Below are positions 1-7,513 of a DNA stretch of 9,532 nucleotides, one piece after another. The position numbers and the translations under genes are program-made. Origin of the DNA: Bacteroidota bacterium (lineage in GTDB: Bacteria; Bacteroidota; Bacteroidia; NS11-12g; UBA955). Positions within the stretch are counted from its first letter, which is position 1. Every line of letters begins with the position of its first letter. The stretch covers positions 1 through 9,532 of the forward strand of contig CANHGC010000035.1 of assembly GCA_947460045.1 (NCBI GenBank). Direction: 5' to 3'. Under the pieces are notes generated by a model that was not told the DNA's origin, did no database searches, and worked only from the letters and a program-made list of their open reading frames with translations.

Positions 1-1
1 A

Positions 2-958
2 ATGAAGCTCTACTTCCCCATTTTTGAAGAAATCCTCGATAAAAACGGACTACCCACAGAGCTCAAGTATATTTCAGTAATCGAATCAAACCTCAATCCA
101 AGTGCCGTTTCTTGGTGCGGAGCTACTGGACTTTGGCAATTCATGCCTTACACCGGAAAACTCATGGGGATGCGCATCGGCTATCCTTGCGATGATCGAA
201 AGAGCATTGTGGCAAGCACCCAAAAAGCTTGTGAGTATTTTGCAAATTCACAGTCTATTTTCAACAACTGGCTCATGAGCATCGCCTCATACAATTGTGG
301 TCCGGGTAACGTTCAAAAGGCCATTCGCAGAAGCGGTGGTAAGACCAATTTTTGGGAGGTCCTTCCCTTTTTACCGAAAGAAACCCAAAATTATGTTCCC
401 AAATTCATTGCCGTTGCCTATGTATTGAACTTCACTGAAAAGGGCAAAAATGAGTTACACAACGATCAGAGCATTGTGCTGGCCCCCACTAAAATTGATT
501 CCACCATGCATTTGGGTAAAATCAATGAATATTTGGGCAGTCAACACAACCTAGTGGGATTGAACCAAGAATTGCTAAATCAAAACACCGATATGGCTCA
601 TGGTAGCGTGATTTTAATGCCGTACAACGCGAGCATGGATTTCATTGATCGCTTCGACAGTGCTGCAGCATTTGCCAAATACAACCATCATGTGGTGCCC
701 ACGAACTATCGAGCACCTTATGCATACCCCAAGTCTGTACCTCGTGGCGTTCAAGTGGCTGGTGCAACAGGGGTAACTGTTCCCCAGAAATCTGGCACTT
801 ACCGGAGCATCCATGTAGTAAAGCGCGGACAAACCCTGAGTGCAATTGCCAAAACACATGGCGTAACGGTTACCCAAATCAAAACTTGGAATCACTTGAG
901 ATCTAACTCCATTCAGGTTGGACAGCGATTGATTATCCAAAAAAACCGTAGGAGTTGA
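2..958 (+). CDS. mltD: MltD-like lytic transglycosylase with LysM domain (5' truncated)
   Basis: Periplasmic or outer-membrane murein hydrolase that cleaves the MurNAc-GlcNAc glycosidic bond during wall remodelling (family knowledge). The SLT/GH23 fold is visible: SVIESNLNP, with the likely catalytic Glu at residue 28; GATGLWQFMP at 40-49; ASYNCGPGNV at 95-104; ETQNYVPK at 127-134. A linker, including a probable degenerate LysM-like stretch (about 165-215), leads to one clear C-terminal LysM domain (about 270-313, with RGQTLSAIAKTHGV and the ending VGQRLIIQ) that would bind peptidoglycan. Numbering is from the first in-frame Met at base 2. That Met aligns inside the catalytic domain and no signal peptide precedes it, so the true start lies before the window. 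Residue 39 is Cys where relatives usually have a small residue. The next gene begins 8 bases after the stop, which suggests an operon. Confidence 0.88.
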   Translation: MKLYFPIFEEILDKNGLPTELKYISVIESNLNPSAVSWCGATGLWQFMPYTGKLMGMRIGYPCDDRKSIVASTQKACEYFANSQSIFNNWLMSIASYNCGPGNVQKAIRRSGGKTNFWEVLPFLPKETQNYVPKFIAVAYVLNFTEKGKNELHNDQSIVLAPTKIDSTMHLGKINEYLGSQHNLVGLNQELLNQNTDMAHGSVILMPYNASMDFIDRFDSAAAFAKYNHHVVPTNYRAPYAYPKSVPRGVQVAGATGVTVPQKSGTYRSIHVVKRGQTLSAIAKTHGVTVTQIKTWNHLRSNSIQVGQRLIIQKNRRS

Positions 959-966
959 ATACCCTG

Positions 967-2118
967 ATGCAATTTCAACAAATTCGTCGGTGCGTTTTCA
1001 TTGCTTTCGGAATAGCACTCTTTGGATTGCCCTTTGGTTGTAAGCCATCGAATTGCAATGTCAACGACACAGCCTCGAGTACTGCTGGAGAAATTCATGT
1101 TTTCTACCCCAAATATTGGGAAGATTCCATTCAAGACATTTTCGCGAACACTTCTTTTTTGGCTGATAGCAATTTGATTCGATTCGAAGAAAATCGCAAG
1201 GATACAGACCCTCAGTATTATGAATCACTGTACGATTTCGAATTGCAATCTGCTGATCAATTGGGAGAAACAGATCCTCAAACAGGCAAACCCTTTAATA
1301 CCTATGGATTAACCTGGATCATTGATCCACGTGCCACCGTTTACAATCAATCACAATTTCATGTAACATCGAACCCGTCGTTGAAAGATACGCTGATTGA
1401 TGGTGTTTATTGCACTTGGATGCGGAATGTATGGGCAAAGGAACAGGTGGTTTTGTGCTTGCACGACAGTCATTCTGCAGGTGAAAATCTCTCCGGAGCT
1501 TGGATCAAGAAACATCAAGCCTATTTGTGTAAACAGACGAAGTTTTTTGAGTGGAGTACAGCAACTGCTGCATCTCCCAGACGTCACCCTGCCCTAGAGC
1601 AAAACGCTTATTCAGACAGTATTTCATCGTTGATAGAAGGGAAATACAACATCAAACCATGTATTTCTGCAGAGTTAAAATGGGTACAAGCAACCAATGA
1701 TTTCATTTGGTTGAGGCATGAAAACAGCCAGTACCACAGCAACATCATGGTGAATATCTACCCATTGTCGGATTCAGCTTTTAGTCGCTCCATGGCCGTT
1801 AAATGGCGCAATCAATCAACAAAAAAGTACCTAAAAACAGCCGAAGGCACATGGGTTGAAGTGAGTGAAAGTGGACAGTTCCCCGTTCGTTTTTTCAATG
1901 CGAATGGCGGCGATGAAGGCAGCGAATTCATGATGAACGGCTGGTACACAGAATTGAACACTGATCGCCGCGGACCTTTCATAAGAAGAATCATCAAAGA
2001 CAGTGTTAATCAAAGAATCATTGCCATTGATGGGTTTTTGTTTGCGCCCAATCAGCCCCGTTTGCATTTGATGAGAGAATTGGAAATCATGGTAAATCTG
2101 TTTGCGGTAAAATCATGA
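967..2118 (+). CDS. DUF4837-family lipoprotein
   Basis: Predicted lipoprotein of unknown function, 383 aa from the ATG at 967. The N-terminus has a basic stretch (IRR), a hydrophobic core and a Cys at residue 25 (context LPFGC), a plausible though non-canonical lipobox, so it is probably lipid-anchored facing the periplasm. I assign DUF4837 from the C-terminal half: NDFIWLRHEN (about 243-252), RGPFIRRIIKD (about 335-345) and GFLFAPNQPR followed by RELEIM (about 356-376) match what I recall of this Bacteroidota family. The N-terminal half is more divergent. A TTG at 955 is in frame and overlaps the previous stop (TTGA), which would add 4 residues; ATG is preferred because it gives a more usual signal peptide. 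The 3' end overlaps purN by ATGA, so translation of the two is probably coupled. No enzymatic motif is visible. Confidence 0.72.
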   Translation: MQFQQIRRCVFIAFGIALFGLPFGCKPSNCNVNDTASSTAGEIHVFYPKYWEDSIQDIFANTSFLADSNLIRFEENRKDTDPQYYESLYDFELQSADQLGETDPQTGKPFNTYGLTWIIDPRATVYNQSQFHVTSNPSLKDTLIDGVYCTWMRNVWAKEQVVLCLHDSHSAGENLSGAWIKKHQAYLCKQTKFFEWSTATAASPRRHPALEQNAYSDSISSLIEGKYNIKPCISAELKWVQATNDFIWLRHENSQYHSNIMVNIYPLSDSAFSRSMAVKWRNQSTKKYLKTAEGTWVEVSESGQFPVRFFNANGGDEGSEFMMNGWYTELNTDRRGPFIRRIIKDSVNQRIIAIDGFLFAPNQPRLHLMRELEIMVNLFAVKS

Positions 2119-2687
2119 AAATCGTCATTTTTGCTTCCGGAAGTGGCAGCAACGCAGAGAACATTGTTAATCATTTTAAAGGCAAAGACACTACAATTGC
2201 AGGGATTTTTTGCAATGTGTCAGGCGCTGGTGTAATACAACGGTCAGAACGTTTGGGCATCCCTTTCGTGGTATTTAACAGAACTGAATGGCTTTCCGGG
2301 GATCGCATTGATGGTTTGCTCCAAGAAATGAACCCTGATTTGATCGTATTGGCGGGATTTTTATGGATGTTTCCACAGCGATTGCTTTTGCAATTCCCAC
2401 ATGTTGTGAATGTACATCCTGCCCTACTACCCAAATTTGGTGGAAAAGGCATGTATGGAATGAACGTACATGAAGCGGTGGTGGATGCCCGTGAAAACGA
2501 AACAGGCATCACCATACATTGGGTGAATGAGCATTATGATGAGGGTGCCATCATTTTCCAAGCAAAATGCGAGGTACTTGCCACAGATACAGCCCAAGAT
2601 GTAGCGGAAAAAATCCATCAACTCGAAGGAGAGAATTTCCCGCGCATCGTGGAAGAAGTGTTGAAAGACATCGAACAGAAATCGTAA
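2115..2687 (+). CDS. purN: Phosphoribosylglycinamide formyltransferase PurN
   Basis: Cytosolic folate-dependent enzyme of de novo purine synthesis. It moves the formyl group of 10-formyltetrahydrofolate to GAR, giving FGAR. The 190 aa length is normal for single-domain PurN. The N-terminal ASGSGSNAENI (7-17) is the phosphate-binding loop. Catalytic residues are in place: Asn99 and His101 in NVHPALLPKFGG, and Asp142 in HYDEGA, 7 residues after His135 in TGITIHW, with the same spacing as the E. coli enzyme. KFGGKGMYG (107-115) is the expected substrate-binding region. The ATG overlaps the stop of the upstream lipoprotein gene (ATGA), a sign of translational coupling. No other purine gene lies in the window, so it sits apart from a pur cluster here. 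It appears full length and intact. Confidence 0.96.
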   Translation: MKIVIFASGSGSNAENIVNHFKGKDTTIAGIFCNVSGAGVIQRSERLGIPFVVFNRTEWLSGDRIDGLLQEMNPDLIVLAGFLWMFPQRLLLQFPHVVNVHPALLPKFGGKGMYGMNVHEAVVDARENETGITIHWVNEHYDEGAIIFQAKCEVLATDTAQDVAEKIHQLEGENFPRIVEEVLKDIEQKS

Positions 2688-2770
2688 TTTCGCAACTGAT
2701 GGTTATTCACTGCTAGAGTTGCCACCAGACAAATATTTAAGTCATCACTGAATCTACTCCAAAAACGCCC

Positions 2771-3925
2771 ATGAAATCAAATCATATAGAAACATTGGTT
2801 TTGCACGCTGGTATTGAACCAGATCCAACAACAGGTGCAATCATGACCCCCATTTTTCAGACGAGCACATACGTACAAGCTGCGCCTGGCGATCACAAAG
2901 GATATGAATACGCACGTACCCAAAATCCAACACGCGATGTATTGCAGAAGAATCTCGCGGCTTTGGAAGGCACCGCTCATGGTTTGTGTTTCAGCACAGG
3001 AATGGGCGCTGTGGATGCTTGTGCAAAATTGCTTTCTCCCGGCGATGAAGTGGTGAGCACCAATGACTTGTATGGTGGCACCTATCGCTTGTTTACGAAG
3101 ATTTTTGCTCAGTATGGCATCAAGTTTCACTTCGTGGATATGAGCGATGAATCAGCCGTTCGCGCGGTTATGAATGAGAAAACAAAAATGGTTTGGGTTG
3201 AAACGCCTACCAATCCTTTGTTGCGCATTATCGACATCGAACTCATGATTCAAATCGGTCATGAGTTTGGCAGCATTGTGGTGGTCGACAACACTTTTGC
3301 ATCGCCCTACTTGCAGAATCCTGCGAAAATGGGTGCTGATATCGTGATGCACTCAGCCACCAAGTATATCAACGGACACAGTGATGTGGTGATGGGCGTT
3401 TTGTGCACTTCCAGCGATGAATTGCGAGATCGTTTGGCCTTTATCCAGAATTCCTGCGGTGCAACACCCGGTCCGATGGATTGTTTCTTGACGTTAAGAG
3501 GCATAAAAACATTACATATCCGCATGCAACGCCATTGTGAAAACGGCGCAATCGTAGCGCATTGGCTTAAAAACCATCCAAAAGTGGGCGAAGTGTATTG
3601 GCCAGGATTTGAAACGCACCCCAATCATGCCGTTGCTAAAAAGCAAATGAAAGATTTCGGTGGAATGATTTCGTTCACCCTAAAAGACGATGCCATAGAC
3701 AAAGCACTCACCTTCTTGAAATCTACGCAATTGTTTGCCTTGGCAGAGAGCTTGGGTGGTGTTGAAAGCTTGGTAGGTCACCCCGCAACCATGACCCATG
3801 CGAGCATCCCAAAAGCAGAGCGAGAAGCCAATGGATTGAAAGACAGCTTGATTCGTTTGAGCGTGGGTATCGAGCACATAGACGATTTGATCGCTGACCT
3901 AGAAGGCGCATTGGCGAAGGTTTAA
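2771..3925 (+). CDS. metB: Cystathionine gamma-synthase / gamma-lyase (Cys/Met metabolism PLP enzyme)
   Basis: Cytosolic PLP-dependent enzyme of trans-sulfuration, 384 aa, full length for the family. It would either join an activated homoserine to cysteine to form cystathionine or split cystathionine. Key residues are visible: Tyr47 and Arg49 in YEYARTQNPTR, Tyr101 in DLYGGTYRLF, Asp173 in VVVDNTFASPYLQ, the PLP-binding Lys198 in HSATKYINGHSD, and the ESLGGVESLVGHPATMTHAS signature near 338-357. Residue 103 is Gly, where methionine gamma-lyases carry a characteristic Cys (YGCT), so that activity is less likely. Synthase and lyase cannot be told apart from motifs alone, so metB is the best guess for the symbol. 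It follows an 83-base non-coding gap, which probably holds its promoter. The DUF2400 gene starts 5 bases after its stop, so the two are probably co-transcribed. Confidence 0.9.
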   Translation: MKSNHIETLVLHAGIEPDPTTGAIMTPIFQTSTYVQAAPGDHKGYEYARTQNPTRDVLQKNLAALEGTAHGLCFSTGMGAVDACAKLLSPGDEVVSTNDLYGGTYRLFTKIFAQYGIKFHFVDMSDESAVRAVMNEKTKMVWVETPTNPLLRIIDIELMIQIGHEFGSIVVVDNTFASPYLQNPAKMGADIVMHSATKYINGHSDVVMGVLCTSSDELRDRLAFIQNSCGATPGPMDCFLTLRGIKTLHIRMQRHCENGAIVAHWLKNHPKVGEVYWPGFETHPNHAVAKKQMKDFGGMISFTLKDDAIDKALTFLKSTQLFALAESLGGVESLVGHPATMTHASIPKAEREANGLKDSLIRLSVGIEHIDDLIADLEGALAKV

Positions 3926-3930
3926 TCGCA

Positions 3931-4719
3931 ATGACAGACCTCGAAATCAAGGATTTATTGGATTTTTGGGCGAAAGAGGTTGAAGAAAATGCTTTTGTAG
4001 AATTCGACCCCGTTCAGATACCCCACCGTTATTCTCGACTTCAAGACATAGAAATTGCTGGCTTTTTTGCGGCGATCATGGCTTGGGGACAGCGTAAAAC
4101 AATCATCAAAAGTGCCCAAAAGTTGATGCATTTGATGGATGACGCCCCATTCGATTTTATCACTCAGCACGAGCCTGCAGATTTAAAGCGATTTCGGTCA
4201 TTTGTGCATCGCACCTTAAATGGCGATGATGTGGTTTCCATGATTTCATTCTTCAAACAGCATTATCAAACGGCGCCGAGTTTGGAGGATTTGTTTTTCA
4301 CCCCAGCGGTGCTCGAGGCGCCCAAAGGAACGCATATTTTCGAAGCCCTCGTGGCCTTTCAGTCTGCGTGGAAGGCATTCCCCCATCAAACCAGAACAGA
4401 CAAACACTTGGCATCACCCCTCAAAGGCAGTGCATGTAAGCGTTTAAACATGTATTTCCGATGGATGGTTCGCAAGAAATCACCCGTGGATTTCGGCATC
4501 TGGTCCAAAGTTTCTACTTCCGAACTCTTATGTCCGCTCGATGTCCATGTACAGCGCATCTCCATGGAATTGGGATTATTGAATCGCGACAAGTCAGATT
4601 GGCAGTCGTGTGTGGAACTCACCGACAGATTGCGTGCATTTAGGCCTCATGATCCGGTTTATTATGACTATGCTTTGTTTGGCATTGGAGTTGCGAGAAA
4701 TAAAGAAATTATCCTTTAA
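3931..4719 (+). CDS. TIGR02757 / DUF2400 family protein
   Basis: Conserved protein of unknown function, 262 aa, usual length for the family. It is recognised by [20 protein letters not shown] (26-45), [13 protein letters not shown] (47-59), VHRTLN (92-97), [19 protein letters not shown] (164-182), VDFGIWSKV (186-194), [11 protein letters not shown] (201-211) and [14 protein letters not shown] (241-254). No signal peptide or membrane segment is visible, so it is probably cytosolic. LDVHVQR resembles the VDTH(V/I)xR catalytic-Asp region of helix-hairpin-helix (HhH-GPD) DNA glycosylases such as endonuclease III. By that analogy Asp204 could be catalytic and the protein could act on DNA; this is my inference. 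I see no iron-sulfur Cys cluster of the Nth type at the C-terminus. The start ATG is 5 bases after the metB-like stop, and thioredoxin follows 43 bases downstream. Confidence 0.88.
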   Translation: MTDLEIKDLLDFWAKEVEENAFVEFDPVQIPHRYSRLQDIEIAGFFAAIMAWGQRKTIIKSAQKLMHLMDDAPFDFITQHEPADLKRFRSFVHRTLNGDDVVSMISFFKQHYQTAPSLEDLFFTPAVLEAPKGTHIFEALVAFQSAWKAFPHQTRTDKHLASPLKGSACKRLNMYFRWMVRKKSPVDFGIWSKVSTSELLCPLDVHVQRISMELGLLNRDKSDWQSCVELTDRLRAFRPHDPVYYDYALFGIGVARNKEIIL

Positions 4720-4762
4720 CCCGTATAAATTTCATAAATTCGTAATTATAAAAATCAGCAAA

Positions 4763-5080
4763 ATGGCAGAAAAATTCACAAGCAGCAACTTCAACGAGGT
4801 TGTATTGCAATCAGACAAACCCGTATTGGTAGATTTTTGGGCAGAGTGGTGTGGTCCTTGCCGCATGATCGGTCCAATGGTCGATGAGCTTTCAAATGAA
4901 TATGCAGGCAAAGCAGTCATTGGTAAATTGAATGTGGATGAGAATCCAGACATTTCCATGAACTATGGTGTGCGCAGTATCCCTACCCTTTTGATTTTCA
5001 AAAATGGTCAATTGGTTGATAAAATTGTAGGTGCAGTACCAAAGCAAAACATTGCATCTAAAATTGATGCACAACTCTAA
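4763..5080 (+). CDS. trxA: Thioredoxin
   Basis: Small cytosolic dithiol-disulfide oxidoreductase, 105 aa, the usual length of a single-domain thioredoxin. It reduces protein disulfides and supplies electrons to enzymes such as ribonucleotide reductase and peroxiredoxins. The active site WCGPC lies at 29-33, with the conserved buried Asp24 in VDFWAEW and the cis-Pro74 in RSIPTLLIF. The C-terminal Gly of the final strand is also present (KIVGAVPK). The ATG at 4763 is chosen because the in-frame extension back to 4610 lies inside the DUF2400 gene and has no thioredoxin-like sequence. The 43-base gap upstream is very AT-rich and holds TAAATTTC (4726-4733), a near match to the Bacteroidota -7 element TAnnTTTG, but no convincing -33 element. 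A strong intrinsic terminator follows at once, so transcription of this unit ends here. Confidence 0.97.
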   Translation: MAEKFTSSNFNEVVLQSDKPVLVDFWAEWCGPCRMIGPMVDELSNEYAGKAVIGKLNVDENPDISMNYGVRSIPTLLIFKNGQLVDKIVGAVPKQNIASKIDAQL

Positions 5081-5096
5081 ATAAAATAACTTTAAG

Positions 5097-5122
5097 AAAA
5101 GGCCGGCTCGCCGGCCTTTTTT
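5097..5122 (+). terminator. Intrinsic terminator after thioredoxin
   Basis: A run of four A (5097-5100) leads into a perfect GC-only 6-bp stem, GGCCGG (5101-5106) and CCGGCC (5111-5116), with a CTCG tetraloop, followed by six T (5117-5122). The A and T runs extend the stem by four pairs. It begins 16 bases after the trxA stop. The U tract is on the plus strand, so it should end the upstream plus-strand unit. The A run could also give weak activity in the other direction, but no minus-strand gene ends here. Confidence 0.93.
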
Positions 5123-5182
5123 ATGAAATCTATCAACTGATTTTTACAGAATCATTCCCAAAAGGATTTTATATTTCAACTT

Positions 5183-6091
5183 GTGTTATTAGAAGAAATT
5201 CAATCTTTCTCCAACTTTGAAGTCTTGGCCAATAAAGCCAAGGAAGGTTTCATTGCGGGTTTACACAAGAGCCCATTCCGGGGATTTTCAGTTGAATTTG
5301 CAGAACACAGACCCTACAATCCCGGTGAAAGCGTAAAAAACATCGATTGGAAATTGTTGGCTCGAACAGATAAGAAATACATCAAACAGTTCGACGAAGA
5401 GACCAATCTAAAAGCGCATTTGTGGCTAGACACTTCGGGCAGTATGTGGTATCCCAAACAGCAGTGTTTAAAATTAAAAATGGGTGTCTTAGCGGCTGGA
5501 GTGATGGGTGGTTTATTGCAGCAACAAAAAGACAGTTTTTCATTGGGGATTTTTGATGAAAATGGATTTGGATATCGCAGCGCCATCAAAAGTACGCGTT
5601 CACACCTACAACAGCAGATTGGGAAATTGTCTCAATATTGGCAAAATACAGAGCCAAACAAGGAAATTGCCACGCAAACTTTTGAAGACGCCGTTTTACA
5701 AGTAGGGCGAAGGCATTTGGTGGTGATTATGAGTGATTTGTTGTGGGGGCCAACCGAGGCAGAGGCAGAGGCTTCCTTTTGGAAATACATGGCCATGTTG
5801 CGATTTCAAAAATGTGAAATTCTCTTGTTACAGATCCAACACAATCAACATGAATTCAACATGGATTTGGGAAATCGTCCTGTAAAATTCATTGATTTGG
5901 AAACCAACGAAAGCATCAAACTACAACCATCTGAGATCAAAAATCATTACATCGAACAAGAAATTGAACGACAAAAAACGATTCAAAACCATTGCATTCA
6001 GTTGGGCATTGATCACTTTTCAGCGGATGTCTCAAACCCCATCGAACAAGCACTCACGGCTTTCTTTGTAAAGCGCTCAAAGATGATGTAA
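5183..6091 (+). CDS. DUF58 domain-containing protein
   Basis: 302 aa protein of the DUF58 family, which carries a von Willebrand A-like fold and in many bacteria is encoded beside a MoxR AAA+ ATPase, probably as a chaperone-like partner. The family core is clear: GLHKSPFRGFSVEFAEHRPY (26-45), YNPGESVKNIDWKLLART (45-62), KYIKQFDEETN (65-75), and a MIDAS-like metal-binding motif LDTSGSM with Asp83, Ser85 and Ser87. A second acidic segment, VVIMSDLL, follows near 180-187. No membrane segment or signal peptide is apparent, so it is probably cytosolic. The start is GTG at 5183: no in-frame ATG exists before the conserved region, and the protein then begins with the expected short lead. It is separated from trxA by the terminator, so it should have its own promoter. 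No MoxR gene lies in the window. Its stop is one base from the converging dihydroorotase stop. Confidence 0.9.
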   Translation: MLLEEIQSFSNFEVLANKAKEGFIAGLHKSPFRGFSVEFAEHRPYNPGESVKNIDWKLLARTDKKYIKQFDEETNLKAHLWLDTSGSMWYPKQQCLKLKMGVLAAGVMGGLLQQQKDSFSLGIFDENGFGYRSAIKSTRSHLQQQIGKLSQYWQNTEPNKEIATQTFEDAVLQVGRRHLVVIMSDLLWGPTEAEAEASFWKYMAMLRFQKCEILLLQIQHNQHEFNMDLGNRPVKFIDLETNESIKLQPSEIKNHYIEQEIERQKTIQNHCIQLGIDHFSADVSNPIEQALTAFFVKRSKMM

Positions 6092-6092
6092 A

Positions 6093-7448
6093 TCACCTAT
6101 TGAAGAGGAGTCGCTGCGGATTCAATTCACCAATCAGTCCATCGCTGTAACTCAAGGTACCATTCACCCAAACCTTGCTAGGAACATATGAAAATGTGCG
6201 TCCTTCCATGGGTGACCACGCACATTTATACAACAAATTGGACTTATTCACCGTAAATTCTGGTGTTGCGATGTTCACGTCGGGATTTTGCTTTAACAAG
6301 ACCAAATCGGCCGCATATCCTTCGCGAACATACCCGCGATTCTCAATTTGATACAAAATGGCTGGATTGTGACACATTTTCTCTACCATTTTCTCGATGG
6401 TGATTTTCCCTTTAACAACATAGTCCATCATCAACGACAGCGCATGCTGAACGAGAGGCAAACCCGATGGCGCACTGGGATACAGATTTTGCTTTTCCTC
6501 CCATGTATGAGGCGCGTGATCAGTGGCAATTACATCGAATCGATCATCCAACAATGCAGACCACAAGGCGTCTCTATCTCCCTGAGTTTTGATGGCTGGA
6601 TTGCATTTAATCAAATGACCCAAAGTGCTATAATCAGCGTCTGAATAGTGCAGGTGATGCACACACACTTCGGCTGTAATTCGCTTTTCCTTCAGGGGTA
6701 TATCGTTCCGAAACAAATGTGTTTCTTTTTCTGAAGTGATGTGTAAAATATGCAATCGGCTGTTGTGTTTTTTCGCCAATTCCATCGCAAAAGACGAAGA
6801 CAAATAGCAAGCCTCGGCGTCGCGAATGATGGGGTGTTGATTGGGCGGTATGTCATCGCCAAACTGCGCATGCGCTTCGGCATAACGAGATTTCACCCTA
6901 CTTTCCGATTCACAATGTGTGGCAATGAGGATGGGAGAATTGGCAAACAATCCATTGAGTGCTTCTTCCTGATCAACCAACATATTGCCCGTACTGCTTC
7001 CCATGAAAATTTTCACACCGCAGACATTTCTTGGGTTCACTTTTTTCACCTCTTCAAGGTTGTCGTTGGTACCACCTAGATAAAACGAGTAATTCACCGC
7101 CGATGAGGCCGCACCCAATTCATATTTCAGTTCAAGCAATTCATTGGTGACCGTTTGAGGATTCACGTTGGGCATCTCCATAAACGACGTAGTACCTCCA
7201 GCCAAAGCCGCCCTACTCTCAGTAAAAATATTGGCTTTATGGGTTAGGCCTGGTTCTCTAAAATGCACTTGATCGTCGATGACACCTGGAATGAGATATG
7301 CGCCATCTGCATCAATTACTTGCATAGTGGCATCCGCCGAAATTGATGGCGAAATCTTTTCAATTATCCCATTTGAAATCAACAAATCACCTTCAATAAT
7401 TTGAAGATCAGACACGATTCTGGCGTTTTTGATTAACTGTTTCAGCAT
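6093..7448 (-). CDS. pyrC: Dihydroorotase (Bacteroidota type)
   Basis: Cytosolic metal-dependent amidohydrolase of de novo pyrimidine synthesis, interconverting N-carbamoyl-aspartate and dihydroorotate. The 451 aa length fits the long dihydroorotase class. Seen in order: an N-terminal beta segment and PGVIDDQVHFREPGLTHK (54-71); GTTSFMEMPN (85-94); GGTNDN (125-130); GVKIFMGSSTGNMLVD (144-159), whose Lys146 is a candidate carboxylated metal bridge; ATHCESE (176-182), His178; LHILHITSEKE (232-242), His233/His236; IATDHAPH (307-314), Asp310; and the C-terminal YAADLVLL and WSPMEGRTF typical of amidohydrolases. The usual DxHxH metal motif reads D-D-Q-V-H: Gln60 replaces the first His while His62 remains. 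I recall the same substitution in Bacteroidota homologues, so this is a family trait rather than decay. The ATG at 7448-7446 is 65 bases downstream of the T9SS cargo gene's stop on the same strand. Confidence 0.93.
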   Translation of the reverse strand: MLKQLIKNARIVSDLQIIEGDLLISNGIIEKISPSISADATMQVIDADGAYLIPGVIDDQVHFREPGLTHKANIFTESRAALAGGTTSFMEMPNVNPQTVTNELLELKYELGAASSAVNYSFYLGGTNDNLEEVKKVNPRNVCGVKIFMGSSTGNMLVDQEEALNGLFANSPILIATHCESESRVKSRYAEAHAQFGDDIPPNQHPIIRDAEACYLSSSFAMELAKKHNSRLHILHITSEKETHLFRNDIPLKEKRITAEVCVHHLHYSDADYSTLGHLIKCNPAIKTQGDRDALWSALLDDRFDVIATDHAPHTWEEKQNLYPSAPSGLPLVQHALSLMMDYVVKGKITIEKMVEKMCHNPAILYQIENRGYVREGYAADLVLLKQNPDVNIATPEFTVNKSNLLYKCAWSPMEGRTFSYVPSKVWVNGTLSYSDGLIGELNPQRLLFNR

Positions 7449-7513
7449 AAAATACGATGTGATGGTAAAATTACATCATTATGTTGGGGACCACCCAATT
7501 TGAATCGAGGGAA

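Noticed and set aside
2688..2770. SAM riboswitch before the sulfur amino-acid gene
   Set aside because: Neither a SAM-I style leader core nor a clear pseudoknot is visible, and the gap is short with only one weak inverted repeat.
3307..3624. Antisense open frame of 105 codons across the cystathionine synthase/lyase gene
   Set aside because: It has no recognisable domain and sits opposite a strongly conserved enzyme; it is a by-product of the sense codons. The other antisense frames across the window look the same.
4610..4762. In-frame N-terminal extension of thioredoxin by 51 residues from the ATG at 4610
   Set aside because: It lies almost wholly inside the DUF2400 gene in another frame, shows no signal peptide or thioredoxin similarity, and the ATG at 4763 gives the normal 105 aa length.
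5170..5177. TATATTTC as a -7 promoter element for the DUF58 gene
   Set aside because: It ends only 5 bases before the GTG start, which would put the transcript start at the start codon itself, and there is no matching -33 element.
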